64,000 nucleotides of DNA from Lachnospiraceae bacterium UBA3804 (GTDB lineage: Bacteria > Bacillota > Clostridia > Lachnospirales > Lachnospiraceae). The DNA lies in the NCBI GenBank assembly GCA_002368665.1, contig DFEK01000001.1, forward strand, positions 419,921 to 483,920. Reading direction: 5' to 3'. A program made the position numbers and the translations under genes. Position 1 is the stretch's first letter. Every line of letters starts with the position of its first letter. The notes below the pieces were generated by a model that saw nothing but the letters and a program-made list of their open reading frames with translations, made no database searches and was not told the DNA's origin. Below, in pieces: positions 42,579 through 50,958 of the stretch.

Positions 42579-44219
42579 ATGAAAAAAGCAAAACATGTTA
42601 TTGTGGGGGTTACACTTTTATCACTTCTTCTCTTCGCATTCAGCGGTTGTAAGAAGCTCGTTCTTGACGGTGACGGAATGGTCAATTCGGAACCTGTTTC
42701 CGTATCGACGACCGAAACCGTTCCAACTGTGGAAATCGATCAGCCTTCCGTACAAAAAGGTGTCGCAGCAATCTATAACGACCGGCTGATCTTCCGTGTA
42801 TACGGCGCAGCTTCCTTAGATCCGACCGCTCTCGGATGCAATTATTCCGATTACAACTATCCGTATACCAACAATTCTTTGTATGCTTATGATTTCTCCG
42901 GCAAAGAAGCAGGGGAATTTATGGAGGACAAAGGATACGGCAAATTCTATGTTGTGGATGATATGCTGTATTCCCAGGAAAAGAAAGAATCCGGCGGATC
43001 CTTCGTATACTCCCGTTCCCTAAAAGACGGAGATTATAACGTCATCTGCAACGGTGAGATCAAGGACTTCTCGGCTGACGGCAAATTCTTTATGGTTGAC
43101 GCTTCCAATTACGAATTCGAGGAATACAACTATTTCTTATACGATGTAAGCGATTTGTCCAAACCCGTTTATACCGTTTCCCTGGACAGTTCCATTGCTT
43201 ATAATTATCAGTTTATCGGACTGGATGATTCCCATACGTATTTTATCCGTAACGACTCCGATTATTACACCGTTGTGTGCTACTCCATCGTCGGTGACGA
43301 GCATGACCTTGCAACCTATTCTTTGGACGATCAGGATTATACCTACGGTGTTTATGAGGGAGAATACACAATCGACAATTCTTCCGAAGAACCCGTTCTG
43401 ACCTTTACTCTGAATCATTACGAAGGTACGGGAATGTTCTACTCCGGAAGTACGGACATCACCGTAAATGTGGCGGTCGGTGTCGCCAAAGCGCCCCAGG
43501 CGCAGAAAGAATTCCGTGAAGGAACCGTTGATCCCCAATATCGCAAAGAAGAAAAAGCCGCACCCTTTGCCAAATTCGAAACACCCAAGGGAGAGGCATT
43601 CGTATCCTCCGTATGGGAATGTGAAAACCTTGAAAACGGCACATTCTTCGTGCTCGCCGATTCCTTACGCTATCCGTTCGAAGATGTCGGCTGGAGATAT
43701 GCTTATACTTTATTGAATCTGCATTATTATTTCCTTGACGAAGGTTCCGATACGCCCGTGCTTCTCAAAGACATGTATGCACCCGGCGGAACCAAGGGTC
43801 TGATTACGGAAGTTGATTCCGACGAAATTCCTCAGACGGTTTATGCATTCGTTAAATTCGTCGGAACTCCCGGTGTAAACCCGACGCAGTGTATCTATCA
43901 GCTTGCGATCATTTCAGGACCCGAAATGCCGATCGAATACTCACCCAATTACTACTCTGCAGAGATTTCCAAAGACTGCCTTTTCGAAACTCTGGCAAGC
44001 GATGATTTAATGGATTGGGAAATCAAGAATTTAGACGGTTTTACCAAAGATATGGAAAACAATAAAGAAATCTATATCGACTCCCTTCCCGACATTGCCG
44101 AATTTGATGACTCTTATGATGTCGATGAGAAATTCGATTATCTGAATTCATTCTGCTGTCATTTAGGCTTCGATAAGGACGGAAATGTCAATTATATCCG
44201 TCCGGTCGTAATGGACTAA
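42579..44219 (+). CDS. Secreted lipoprotein of unknown function
   Basis: A 546-residue lipoprotein (lipobox FSGC, Cys about 24) rich in Tyr, Asp and aromatic residues in the mature part, with repeated short beta-strand patterns (YDFSGKEAGEF, YDVSDLSKPVYTVSL, GSTDITVNVAVG) suggestive of a propeller-like or beta-sandwich fold. I recognise no known domain. It follows the OFA carrier by 13 bases and has its own terminator, so the pair is probably co-transcribed. A role in sensing or ligand binding is a guess. Confidence 0.75.
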   Translation: MKKAKHVIVGVTLLSLLLFAFSGCKKLVLDGDGMVNSEPVSVSTTETVPTVEIDQPSVQKGVAAIYNDRLIFRVYGAASLDPTALGCNYSDYNYPYTNNSLYAYDFSGKEAGEFMEDKGYGKFYVVDDMLYSQEKKESGGSFVYSRSLKDGDYNVICNGEIKDFSADGKFFMVDASNYEFEEYNYFLYDVSDLSKPVYTVSLDSSIAYNYQFIGLDDSHTYFIRNDSDYYTVVCYSIVGDEHDLATYSLDDQDYTYGVYEGEYTIDNSSEEPVLTFTLNHYEGTGMFYSGSTDITVNVAVGVAKAPQAQKEFREGTVDPQYRKEEKAAPFAKFETPKGEAFVSSVWECENLENGTFFVLADSLRYPFEDVGWRYAYTLLNLHYYFLDEGSDTPVLLKDMYAPGGTKGLITEVDSDEIPQTVYAFVKFVGTPGVNPTQCIYQLAIISGPEMPIEYSPNYYSAEISKDCLFETLASDDLMDWEIKNLDGFTKDMENNKEIYIDSLPDIAEFDDSYDVDEKFDYLNSFCCHLGFDKDGNVNYIRPVVMD

Positions 44220-44246
44220 AATAAGCCGAATTTGAGCATTAATATA

Positions 44247-44273
44247 CCCCGGCCAAACGGCCGGGGCTTTTAT
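44247..44273 (+). terminator. Terminator after the lipoprotein gene
   Basis: CCCCGGCC-AAAC-GGCCGGGG stem followed by CTTTTATT on the plus strand, between convergent genes. Confidence 0.85.
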
Positions 44274-44288
44274 TATCTTTATACTATC

Positions 44289-46589
44289 TTATCTGTTCTG
44301 ATAATTGGCATTTGCTTCATCAATCATCTTAAGAAGCAGATCATACGGAATTTTATCCGGCGTAAATATCGAAGCCGAATCAGCGGTTCCGTCTTTAAAG
44401 GTTTCCACCATCATCTTAATCTGCGGATCATCCATGGATTTATTCGGGAATCGCTCCCTGAACCCTGCCATAAACTGATCCACCAATTCCCTTGCCATGG
44501 GTGAATATTCGGCAAGTTCCGAGAAGGAAGATGTTACGGAGAATTTATCTCCTGCGGGCTCGGTATTCGGAGGCAAGAAATCATTCAAGGTCAGATCTTT
44601 TACCCCGTTTACAAATACGGTTTCGGATAAAACAATCTCCTCAACCGATTTGCCGATGCAGATACTGTATTCTCCGTCTGGAACCACCCAGGCGTGATTT
44701 TCGGCATCATATACCGAGAAAGCATCCATATCCAGTTTCATGCAGATTTCTTTGGTTTCTCCGGGCGATAACAGAATCTTGTCAAAACCGCGAAGCTCGA
44801 GTTCCGCTCTTTCGAAATTACCTTTGGCATTGCGCACATAAAGCTGCGGTACGCATTTACCCGCACGGTTACCGATATTCTTCATCTCAAAGCAAACCGT
44901 AAATCCTTCCTTGGTCGGTTCGACACTTAAATTGGAAAATTCAAACTCGGTATAGGATAATCCGTATCCGAACGGGAACTGTACGGGGATCATCTTCGTT
45001 ACATAATGACGGTATCCGATATAAATACCTTCTTTGTAAGGAACATTGAATTCTCTGGATCCGAAGCTTCCGTAGCCGGGTGTATCTTCGATATGTAACG
45101 GCCAGGTTTCAGCCAGGTGACCGCTCGGATTCTCCTTACCGCAAAGCAATGCGACTGCTGCTTCGGCAACAGCCTCTCCACCTAAGTACATGTGAAGAAC
45201 GCCATCGAGTTTTTCAAGTGAATCAAATACAAACGGCGCTCCGCCAAAACTTAAGAATACGATTTTGCGTCCGAGTCCGATCAGTTTCTGCAATAAGTGA
45301 ATCTGATTCTCAGGCATGGAAAGCGTTGTTCTGTCATAACCTTCACCTTCCGCAAGGTCGGTCAGACCACCGCAGAATAAAAGAACATCCGCATCGTAAA
45401 CCTGATCGAGAACTTCTTTCTCCATGTTCTCGTCATAATCATAACGGAAACTGTCGTATCCTCTGGCAAAAGCAACATTCGGAAATTCTTCCTTCATGAA
45501 ATCCAATACATTCGGATATTTTCCCGCATTGATGTGGCTGCTTCCGCCGCCCTGGAATCTTGTCGTTACGGCCAGGTCACCGATCACCAGAATACGGTCG
45601 GTATTCTTAAGAGGAAGAACGTTATTCTCATTTTTCAGTAAAACTCCTGCCGAAACGGCAGCATCATATGCCAGGCGATGACGACGACGTGTGGAATCCA
45701 AAGCAAGAAACTCTTCCATCGAATATCTCGGAACAGCATTCTCTTCTTCGTCCGTCATTCCGTACTGATCAATAATATTCAGCATCGGATTAAGTACACG
45801 GTCGATCTCCTCTTCGGTAACGAGACCTTTCTCCATGTCTTTCTTCAGGAAATCTTTATGGATACCGTGCGTGTCCGGCATTTCCAGGCTGAGTCCCGCT
45901 TTGACGGATTTCGTCAGATTGGAACTTGCACCCCAGTCAGACATGACGAAGCCTTCATAGCCCCAGTCTTTCCGAAGCACATCGGTCAATAACCATTTGT
46001 TTTCGCAGGAATAGGTTCCGTTGATCAGGTTATAAGAAGCCATAAGAGTTGCCGGTCTGGCACTTTTTACAATCATTTCAAATGCTTTTAAATAAATCTC
46101 ACGCAGGGCACGTTCTGAGATCACACTGTTGGAACGCATTCTGTGCGTTTCCTGATCATTGGCCGCAAAATGCTTAACGGATACGCCGACATTATTCTGC
46201 TGAACACCGTTCACGAAGGACGTGGCCATTTTACCGGCAAGATACGGGTCTTCCGAATAATATTCAAAGTTTCTGCCGCAAAGCGGAGAACGCTTCATAT
46301 TCACACCGGGTCCGAGAAGGATGGACACACCTTTCTCTTTGCATTCTTTGCCGAGTTCGTCTCCGATTCTGCCTACAATGCCGGGATCAAAAGTGCTGGC
46401 AAGCGCAGATGCGGTCGGATAACAGATCGCAGGAAGTGCGGTATCCTGTTCCATATCGGGAAGCTGCTTACGAATCCCGTGAGGGCCGTCAGATAACCAG
46501 AGATGTTTGATTTTTCCGTCGAGTGATTTGGTTTTCCAGAATCCGTCACCGGAAAGAAGAGTCATTTTTTCGTCAAGACTTAAATTCAT
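44289..46589 (-). CDS. Glycoside hydrolase family 3 (beta-glucosidase-like)
   Basis: Retaining exo-glycosidase of 766 residues without a signal peptide, so intracellular. The GH3 N-terminal domain has KHFAANDQE (139-147) and the nucleophile Asp218 in GFVMSDWGAS; the GH3 C-terminal domain (about 310-520) has GGSSHI and GEAVAEA segments; a fibronectin type III-like domain (about 560-645, LYVRNAKGNFERAELELRGF) is followed by a C-terminal tail of about 100 residues. Most likely beta-glucosidase or beta-xylosidase on imported oligosaccharides; the exact sugar cannot be read from the sequence. Confidence 0.9.
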   Translation of the reverse strand: MNLSLDEKMTLLSGDGFWKTKSLDGKIKHLWLSDGPHGIRKQLPDMEQDTALPAICYPTASALASTFDPGIVGRIGDELGKECKEKGVSILLGPGVNMKRSPLCGRNFEYYSEDPYLAGKMATSFVNGVQQNNVGVSVKHFAANDQETHRMRSNSVISERALREIYLKAFEMIVKSARPATLMASYNLINGTYSCENKWLLTDVLRKDWGYEGFVMSDWGASSNLTKSVKAGLSLEMPDTHGIHKDFLKKDMEKGLVTEEEIDRVLNPMLNIIDQYGMTDEEENAVPRYSMEEFLALDSTRRRHRLAYDAAVSAGVLLKNENNVLPLKNTDRILVIGDLAVTTRFQGGGSSHINAGKYPNVLDFMKEEFPNVAFARGYDSFRYDYDENMEKEVLDQVYDADVLLFCGGLTDLAEGEGYDRTTLSMPENQIHLLQKLIGLGRKIVFLSFGGAPFVFDSLEKLDGVLHMYLGGEAVAEAAVALLCGKENPSGHLAETWPLHIEDTPGYGSFGSREFNVPYKEGIYIGYRHYVTKMIPVQFPFGYGLSYTEFEFSNLSVEPTKEGFTVCFEMKNIGNRAGKCVPQLYVRNAKGNFERAELELRGFDKILLSPGETKEICMKLDMDAFSVYDAENHAWVVPDGEYSICIGKSVEEIVLSETVFVNGVKDLTLNDFLPPNTEPAGDKFSVTSSFSELAEYSPMARELVDQFMAGFRERFPNKSMDDPQIKMMVETFKDGTADSASIFTPDKIPYDLLLKMIDEANANYQNR

Positions 46590-46688
46590 AGATTAACCCC
46601 CGTTAAGTAAAATTATAATCTATCCCCTATAACCCATAATGGTATTCTATCATATTTACCACCTAAAATAAAGTATTTCGAACCCAAA

Positions 46689-46713
46689 AGAGAGAGCCGG
46701 ATTGGCTCTCTCT
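46689..46713 (-). terminator. Terminator of secreted protein gene A
   Basis: AGAGAGAGCC / GGCTCTCTCT stem followed by TTTTGGG on the minus strand. Confidence 0.75.
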
Positions 46714-46756
46714 AAGGGAATCACTTAGAAGAAAGGAGGACCTTACTTCATATGAG

Positions 46757-47602
46757 TTATTTGCTGAATTTTCCGATCAGATACTCCGGACCGTACCAGG
46801 GAATCTCAGGATTTGCAAGTTTCTGTCCGCCTTTGATCACGATGTTGTAATCCTTCTCTTTGTAGGTAAGATTGTACTTTAAGGTTACATTCGGATGATC
46901 CTCAAGCCACTTCATGATTTCATAGGAAAGTGCAAAATTGCCGGAAACTTCCGCAACTGCTTCTTTACCGGATGCGGATGCAATTTCAGCAGCGATGTTA
47001 AGCTGTGTCTTCATAGGGATGAACCAGAACTGGTCTTCTAATGCAGATGCGCTTTTAGTATACTGTAATTCCAAAGCAATCCAATCTGCATATCCTTCAA
47101 AATCACCTGTTGCAGTGCAGATAAAAGAAACACTTGTTGCTGATAAATTTGTTATCTTCCATTGTTCTTCGCCATTATATTTAAAATCATTAATTTGGAT
47201 CGGATAAGGGAAATTTATGCTAAGAGTATCACCTTCAACGAAGCTATTACTGAACACTAAAGATAAATTAATCATACCCGTATGAATATAACCCGAACTG
47301 GCAGCTCTATCTATAAATTCTTGCGGAGCATCAGCCAGCACATCGTCAAAATCCACATAAAATGCCCGTAAACCAATAATTTTCTGATTCTCAATCGATG
47401 AAGAAAAATTGTAAGTAACCGGTTTGGTGGTTTCAACCATATCAATTCTTTCATTTTCAAAATCAACTTGATATGTTGTCCAGTTTTGATTCATGGGTAG
47501 TATTTCGTAGGCATGTACTACGAGCGCAGAAGCCAACACAGGCATTGTTGCGAGCACGGTTCCGGCGATCCATGCAGTCATCTTCTTCAAAAATTTCTTC
47601 AT
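46757..47602 (-). CDS. Secreted protein A with the shared C-terminal domain
   Basis: About 281 residues from ATG 47602 (AAAGGAGATTGCCT before it). A signal peptide (MKKFLKKMTAWIAGTVLAT, cleaved near SALVVHA) precedes a beta-rich region (about 30-180) and a conserved C-terminal domain (about 190-281; TQLNIAAE, NFALSYEIMKWL, HPNVTLKYNLTY, PWYGPEYLIGKF). No named family recognised. The C-terminal domain is nearly identical to that of protein B and recognisable in the LRR/LysM protein. The shared-domain proteins, separate from the GH3 gene, form a secreted set of unknown role. Confidence 0.8.
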   Translation of the reverse strand: MKKFLKKMTAWIAGTVLATMPVLASALVVHAYEILPMNQNWTTYQVDFENERIDMVETTKPVTYNFSSSIENQKIIGLRAFYVDFDDVLADAPQEFIDRAASSGYIHTGMINLSLVFSNSFVEGDTLSINFPYPIQINDFKYNGEEQWKITNLSATSVSFICTATGDFEGYADWIALELQYTKSASALEDQFWFIPMKTQLNIAAEIASASGKEAVAEVSGNFALSYEIMKWLEDHPNVTLKYNLTYKEKDYNIVIKGGQKLANPEIPWYGPEYLIGKFSK

Positions 47603-47718
47603 AGGCAATCTCCTTTCAATACCGATCAAATTCCACGTGTTACCAATTATCTATTAGTACAACTTATACTATGATTTTAAAAGATGAAAACACTCTAAAC
47701 AAGGCCTTTAACAGATTG

Positions 47719-47776
47719 TTCAAAATAGTTTACAATCAGTTCATTAACTAAGTGTGCACTCACTTTGCATCAAAAA
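47719..47776 (-). repeat. Conserved upstream block of gene A
   Basis: A 58-base block that reappears with four differences at 48754-48811 upstream of gene B. It begins TTCAAAATAGTTTACA and ends TTGCATCAAAAA. It probably holds the promoter: TTGATG and TAGTTA on the minus strand are 17 bases apart. Just upstream is the terminator of gene B. Confidence 0.7.
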
Positions 47777-47799
47777 AGAGCCCGGCGTTAACCGGGCTC
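47772..47799 (-). terminator. Terminator of secreted protein gene B
   Basis: GAGCCCGG / CCGGGCTC stem (47778-47799) followed by TTTTTT on the minus strand. Confidence 0.85.
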
Positions 47800-47823
47800 C
47801 ATAAAACGCATTATTCAAATGTT

Positions 47824-48627
47824 TTACTTGGCAAACTTTCCGATCAGATATTCCGGACCGTACCAGGGAATCTCAGGATTGGCAAGTTTCTGTCCGCCTT
47901 TGATCACGATATTGTAATCCTTCTCTTTGTAGGTAAGATTGTACTTTAAGGTTACATTCGGATGATCCTCAAGCCACTTCATGATTTCATAGGAAAGAGC
48001 GAAATTACCAGATACTTCTGCAACAGCTTCTTTGCCTGATGTAGATGCGATTTCAGCTGCAATATTAAGTTGTGTCTTCATAGGGATGAACCAGAACTGG
48101 TCTTCTTCTGCCGAACCTTTCGAATACATTACCCACATATCGATTTCATCACAAGATTCTACACATGTAAAGGTAATGGAATTGGAAGAAAAAGCGACAT
48201 TCCAATATTCCGAATCATCCAAGTCATACTCAGTTAAAGATCCGCTAAACGGAAGCTGAACAACAACCGTATCCCCCACTTCGAAATAATCATATGCAAC
48301 GATGCAAAATTCGCATGACCAATGTCCTTTATAATAGGCAAGTTCTTCAGGATCCGCATCGGGATAAGCGGCTGCCCAAACATCCTCATCCCAATAATCA
48401 TAATAAAAATAATCCCAAAATTCAAAATCCTCATCAGATGTGTTTACGGTAACAGAAACAGGAATACCGGAGTCCGAGGTACTATCTGTAGCATAATCAT
48501 AATAAGTCCAATTACCAAAATCGCCTTTCACGGTCTTCGCCTGTGAAAACAACGGCGTGGCAAGAATCGGCATTGCCATCATTAATCCGCCGACAAGAGT
48601 GGCGATGAGTTTTTTCATCTTCTTCAT
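47824..48627 (-). CDS. Secreted protein B with the shared C-terminal domain
   Basis: About 267 residues from ATG 48627, with AGGAGG seven bases before; ATG 48633 lies too close. The signal peptide is MKKMKKLIATLVGGLMMAMP. The N-terminal part (about 35-165) is rich in Tyr, Trp and Asp (FWDYFYYDYWDEDVW) and includes FEVGDTVVVQLPFSG, which resembles the middle of protein A. The C-terminal domain (about 175-266) is nearly identical to protein A. Gene duplication with A is obvious. Function unknown. Confidence 0.8.
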   Translation of the reverse strand: MKKMKKLIATLVGGLMMAMPILATPLFSQAKTVKGDFGNWTYYDYATDSTSDSGIPVSVTVNTSDEDFEFWDYFYYDYWDEDVWAAAYPDADPEELAYYKGHWSCEFCIVAYDYFEVGDTVVVQLPFSGSLTEYDLDDSEYWNVAFSSNSITFTCVESCDEIDMWVMYSKGSAEEDQFWFIPMKTQLNIAAEIASTSGKEAVAEVSGNFALSYEIMKWLEDHPNVTLKYNLTYKEKDYNIVIKGGQKLANPEIPWYGPEYLIGKFAK

Positions 48628-48753
48628 AAGCATACCTCCTTATTCCCAAATTAATGAATAGCCCTTGTGTATACCGTTTAAAAATCATATACACAACTTA
48701 CAAAATTATTTTAACTTATGTTTTTTTCTCATTTCAATACACTTTACAGAAAA

Positions 48754-48811
48754 TTCAAAATAGTTTACAGGCAGTTCATTAACTAAGTATTCACTCACTT
48801 TGCATCAAAAA
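48754..48811 (-). repeat. Conserved upstream block of gene B
   Basis: 58 bases matching 47719-47776 with four differences; about 125 bases upstream of the gene B start. A likely promoter or regulatory site shared by the paralogous genes. An overlapping inverted repeat CTCACTTT / AAAAGTGAG follows near the vapC end. Confidence 0.7.
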
Positions 48812-48836
48812 GTGAGAAAAATGGAGACCTACAAAC

Positions 48837-49241
48837 CTATGCAACCCAGTTTTCAAGTCTAAGGCCCTGAACTCTTTCAAATTCTTTGGTATTATTGGTA
48901 ACAAGCACAATATTGCGGCTCTTGGCATGAGCTGCAATGAGCAAATCGTTGGCGCCGATGAGATTGCCTTTTTGTTTTAGATCAAATCGAATTCTTCCAT
49001 ACTCTTCCGCAGCCAAATCGTCAAACGGAAGAATTTCAATAGCCGAAAGAAAATTCAAAAGTGCAAATCGATTCACTTCCGGTTTCGAACTGTTACAAAT
49101 TCCATAAAACAGTTCCGCGTATGTAATTGATGATATGCAGATCTCTCCGGGTTTCAGTTTTAAAAACCTCTTCCTTACTTCTTCCGGCTTATTATTACGT
49201 AAATATGCAATTATATTCGTATCCAGCATATACTTTATCAT
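48837..49241 (-). CDS. vapC: VapC family PIN-domain toxin
   Basis: Single-strand RNA endoribonuclease toxin, 134 residues. PIN acidic residues are in place: Asp7 (MLDTNI), Glu43 (TYAELFYG), Asp99 (GANDLLIAAHA), and a final VTNNTKEFERV segment. VapC toxins typically cleave tRNA or rRNA; the target is not evident. Overlaps the antitoxin gene by four bases. It lies between secreted protein genes B and C. Confidence 0.92.
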   Translation of the reverse strand: MIKYMLDTNIIAYLRNNKPEEVRKRFLKLKPGEICISSITYAELFYGICNSSKPEVNRFALLNFLSAIEILPFDDLAAEEYGRIRFDLKQKGNLIGANDLLIAAHAKSRNIVLVTNNTKEFERVQGLRLENWVA

Positions 49242-49468
49242 TGGAAATCCCTCTCCTGTACAGGTAATTCTTCAATGTTTTCTTTCATAAAATCCTCTGT
49301 AAACAGTTCAAAGCTCTTAAAAAGGCGTTCCCAGGAATTATCTTTCGGAGTAAGAATCACCATATTTCCGATTTTATTAACATACATTTCCGACGAATCC
49401 ACTCTGCAGCTTTTGGGAAGACGAACTGCCTGAGATCCTCCGTTTGTAAAAACTTTTGCACTATCCAT
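49238..49468 (-). CDS. vapB: VapB-like antitoxin with AbrB-type N-terminus
   Basis: A 76-residue antitoxin from ATG 49468, preceded by GGAGGTGAGATT. The N-terminal SpoVT/AbrB-like swapped-hairpin motif is AKVFTNGGSQAVRLPKSCRV; the C-terminal SWERLFKSFELFTEDF region is expected to wrap VapC. The in-frame extension to 49531 crosses the ribosome binding site and is rejected. It should bind its own promoter through the repeats at 49492-49511. Confidence 0.9.
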   Translation of the reverse strand: MDSAKVFTNGGSQAVRLPKSCRVDSSEMYVNKIGNMVILTPKDNSWERLFKSFELFTEDFMKENIEELPVQERDFQ

Positions 49469-49491
49469 AATCTCACCTCCAAACCACAATT

Positions 49492-49511
49492 GTATATACA
49501 TAAGTATATAC
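49492..49511. promoter_or_regulatory. Candidate VapB operator
   Basis: Two copies of the palindrome GTATATAC (49492-49499 and 49504-49511), 12 bases apart, in front of vapB. Spacing and position suit an antitoxin operator overlapping the promoter. Confidence 0.5.
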
Positions 49512-49530
49512 ATATACTTTTTTGTTTGCA

Positions 49531-49560
49531 AGCAAAAGGGAGAGTTTTCACTCTCCCTTT
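49531..49560 (-). terminator. Terminator of the LRR/LysM gene
   Basis: AAAGGGAGAG / CTCTCCCTTT stem followed by TTTTGC on the minus strand, 30 bases after the stop of the LRR/LysM gene. Confidence 0.8.
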
Positions 49561-49589
49561 GATGTAAAAGTTTCGATCTTTAGTTTTAC

Positions 49590-50663
49590 TTAGTAAGCGA
49601 TCTTTGCGCCTGCATAGATTAAATCAACATTCTTGATACCGTTCTTTGTAGCAAGTGCTTCGATTGTTGTACCAAATTTCTTTGCAATCGACGTTAAAGT
49701 ATCACCCTTTACGATGGTATAGATTCCGGTAGGTCCGGTTATTACGCTTCCGTCACCGTAATGGTTTAACAGATAATTGAATCCGTAATACAGAACTCCT
49801 TCTTCTACAACAACATTCTTTCCGGTAATTGTTACGGTTCTTAATACATCATCCACATAGAAACTGTAGTTCAAAGTAACCTGAGGATTATCCTTAATGT
49901 ACTGCATTATTTCAGCAGGAAGTGCAAAATCACCGGTGTAATCAGCGGTATTATTTACATTTGCACCAAATTCAGGATCTGCTGCGATACGAAGCTGTGT
50001 ACGGAGAGGCTCCAGCCAGTCGCCATTTTCTGTTTCTGTTACTTCTGTTCCCGGATTAAAATATTCGAAGTCAAAGGACATTTTCTCATCAATATACAAT
50101 TTATATTTATCCCCATAATAACATCTGCAGCTGACCGGTTCACCTTTAGGGTTACCCCAGGTATAGGTATAATATCTATCCATATCAAAATCAGCCAAAT
50201 TCTCTAAACCACCAAGATGAATGATATCAAACCCTGCCTGCGGCAAATCCAACAAATTAAGATTCGGATTATTGGAAAGATCAAGATACGGAATGCTGTT
50301 CCCAAAACAATACAGACTTTCTAATTTCGTATTCTTACTTACATCCAACGAGGTCAAATCATTGCAAGAACATGACAAATATATCAGATTGGGAAAGAAT
50401 TCAATTCCTGCTAATGTCCCAGTGCCCGGCATTTTGTAATATGAAATACTTTTAACCGCCTCCCTCTCTTCATTGCTAAGAATACCATCCTTATTTTTAT
50501 CAAAATTATTGGAGATATAATTGCGAAAACCGACAGCCGGAAAATTTGTCTCATTAATTTCAACCCCTTCTGCAGCCCTCGAATTAAATGCGGGAAACAT
50601 TACCAAAACACCCGCCAATGCGATTCCGGTCATAATTCCAATTAAATGTTTCATTTTACTCAT
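49590..50663 (-). CDS. Secreted protein with EF-hand-like loop, leucine-rich repeats, shared domain and LysM
   Basis: About 357 residues from ATG 50663 (AGGAGGGAATTCT before it): signal peptide; EF-hand-like loop DKNKDGILSNEE (about 60); leucine-rich repeats (about 85-150, LTSLDVSKNTKLESLYC, LDLSNNPNLNLLDL); the shared domain (about 220-310, TQLRIAAD, GDFALPAEIMQYI, NPQVTLNYSFYVDD, YYGFNYLLNHYG); and a C-terminal LysM (about 315-357, YTIVKGDTLTSIAKKFGTT) for peptidoglycan binding. The LysM places the protein at the cell wall. It links proteins A and B to the cell surface by homology. Own promoter, own terminator. Confidence 0.88.
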   Translation of the reverse strand: MSKMKHLIGIMTGIALAGVLVMFPAFNSRAAEGVEINETNFPAVGFRNYISNNFDKNKDGILSNEEREAVKSISYYKMPGTGTLAGIEFFPNLIYLSCSCNDLTSLDVSKNTKLESLYCFGNSIPYLDLSNNPNLNLLDLPQAGFDIIHLGGLENLADFDMDRYYTYTWGNPKGEPVSCRCYYGDKYKLYIDEKMSFDFEYFNPGTEVTETENGDWLEPLRTQLRIAADPEFGANVNNTADYTGDFALPAEIMQYIKDNPQVTLNYSFYVDDVLRTVTITGKNVVVEEGVLYYGFNYLLNHYGDGSVITGPTGIYTIVKGDTLTSIAKKFGTTIEALATKNGIKNVDLIYAGAKIAY

Positions 50664-50794
50664 AGAATTCCCTCCTTTAAATTTCAGAAACACAAAAGTG
50701 TTTCTTGTAATAACGACTTCGTTGTTACACCTGTTTAAAGTTTATAAGTATCTTAATTAAAACATAACATGTGTATCTTTATTTGTCATTAAGA

Positions 50795-50823
50795 ATTACA
50801 TTTTTTTTTAAATCTATTAACAA
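50795..50823 (-). promoter_or_regulatory. Candidate promoter of the LRR/LysM gene
   Basis: TTGTTA (50818-50823) and TGTAAT (50795-50800) on the minus strand, 17-base spacer that includes a run of A residues. The leader is about 130 bases. Nothing else is evident in the 295-base gap except the rnf terminator. Confidence 0.45.
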
Positions 50824-50910
50824 TTTGTTTATAGTAATTGGAGTTTTCATTCTTGAACAGCTCGACAGGCGGAAAATTGATATACTCCATGAAAATCCTA
50901 TGACATAAGA

Positions 50911-50936
50911 AAAGGAGAGCTTCCGCTCTCCCTTTA
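50911..50936 (-). terminator. Terminator of the rnf operon
   Basis: AAAGGGAGAGC / GCTCTCCTTTT stem and T-tract on the minus strand, about 20 bases after the rnfB stop. Confidence 0.8.
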
Positions 50937-50958
50937 CAACATTATTCAGCAATAGTCT

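Noticed and set aside
46734..46850. Short plus-strand frame of 32 codons starting near 46752 with an upstream AAGGAGG
   Set aside because: It is antisense to the conserved C-terminus of secreted protein A, spacing from the AGGAGG to ATG is too long (12 bases), and there is no other support.
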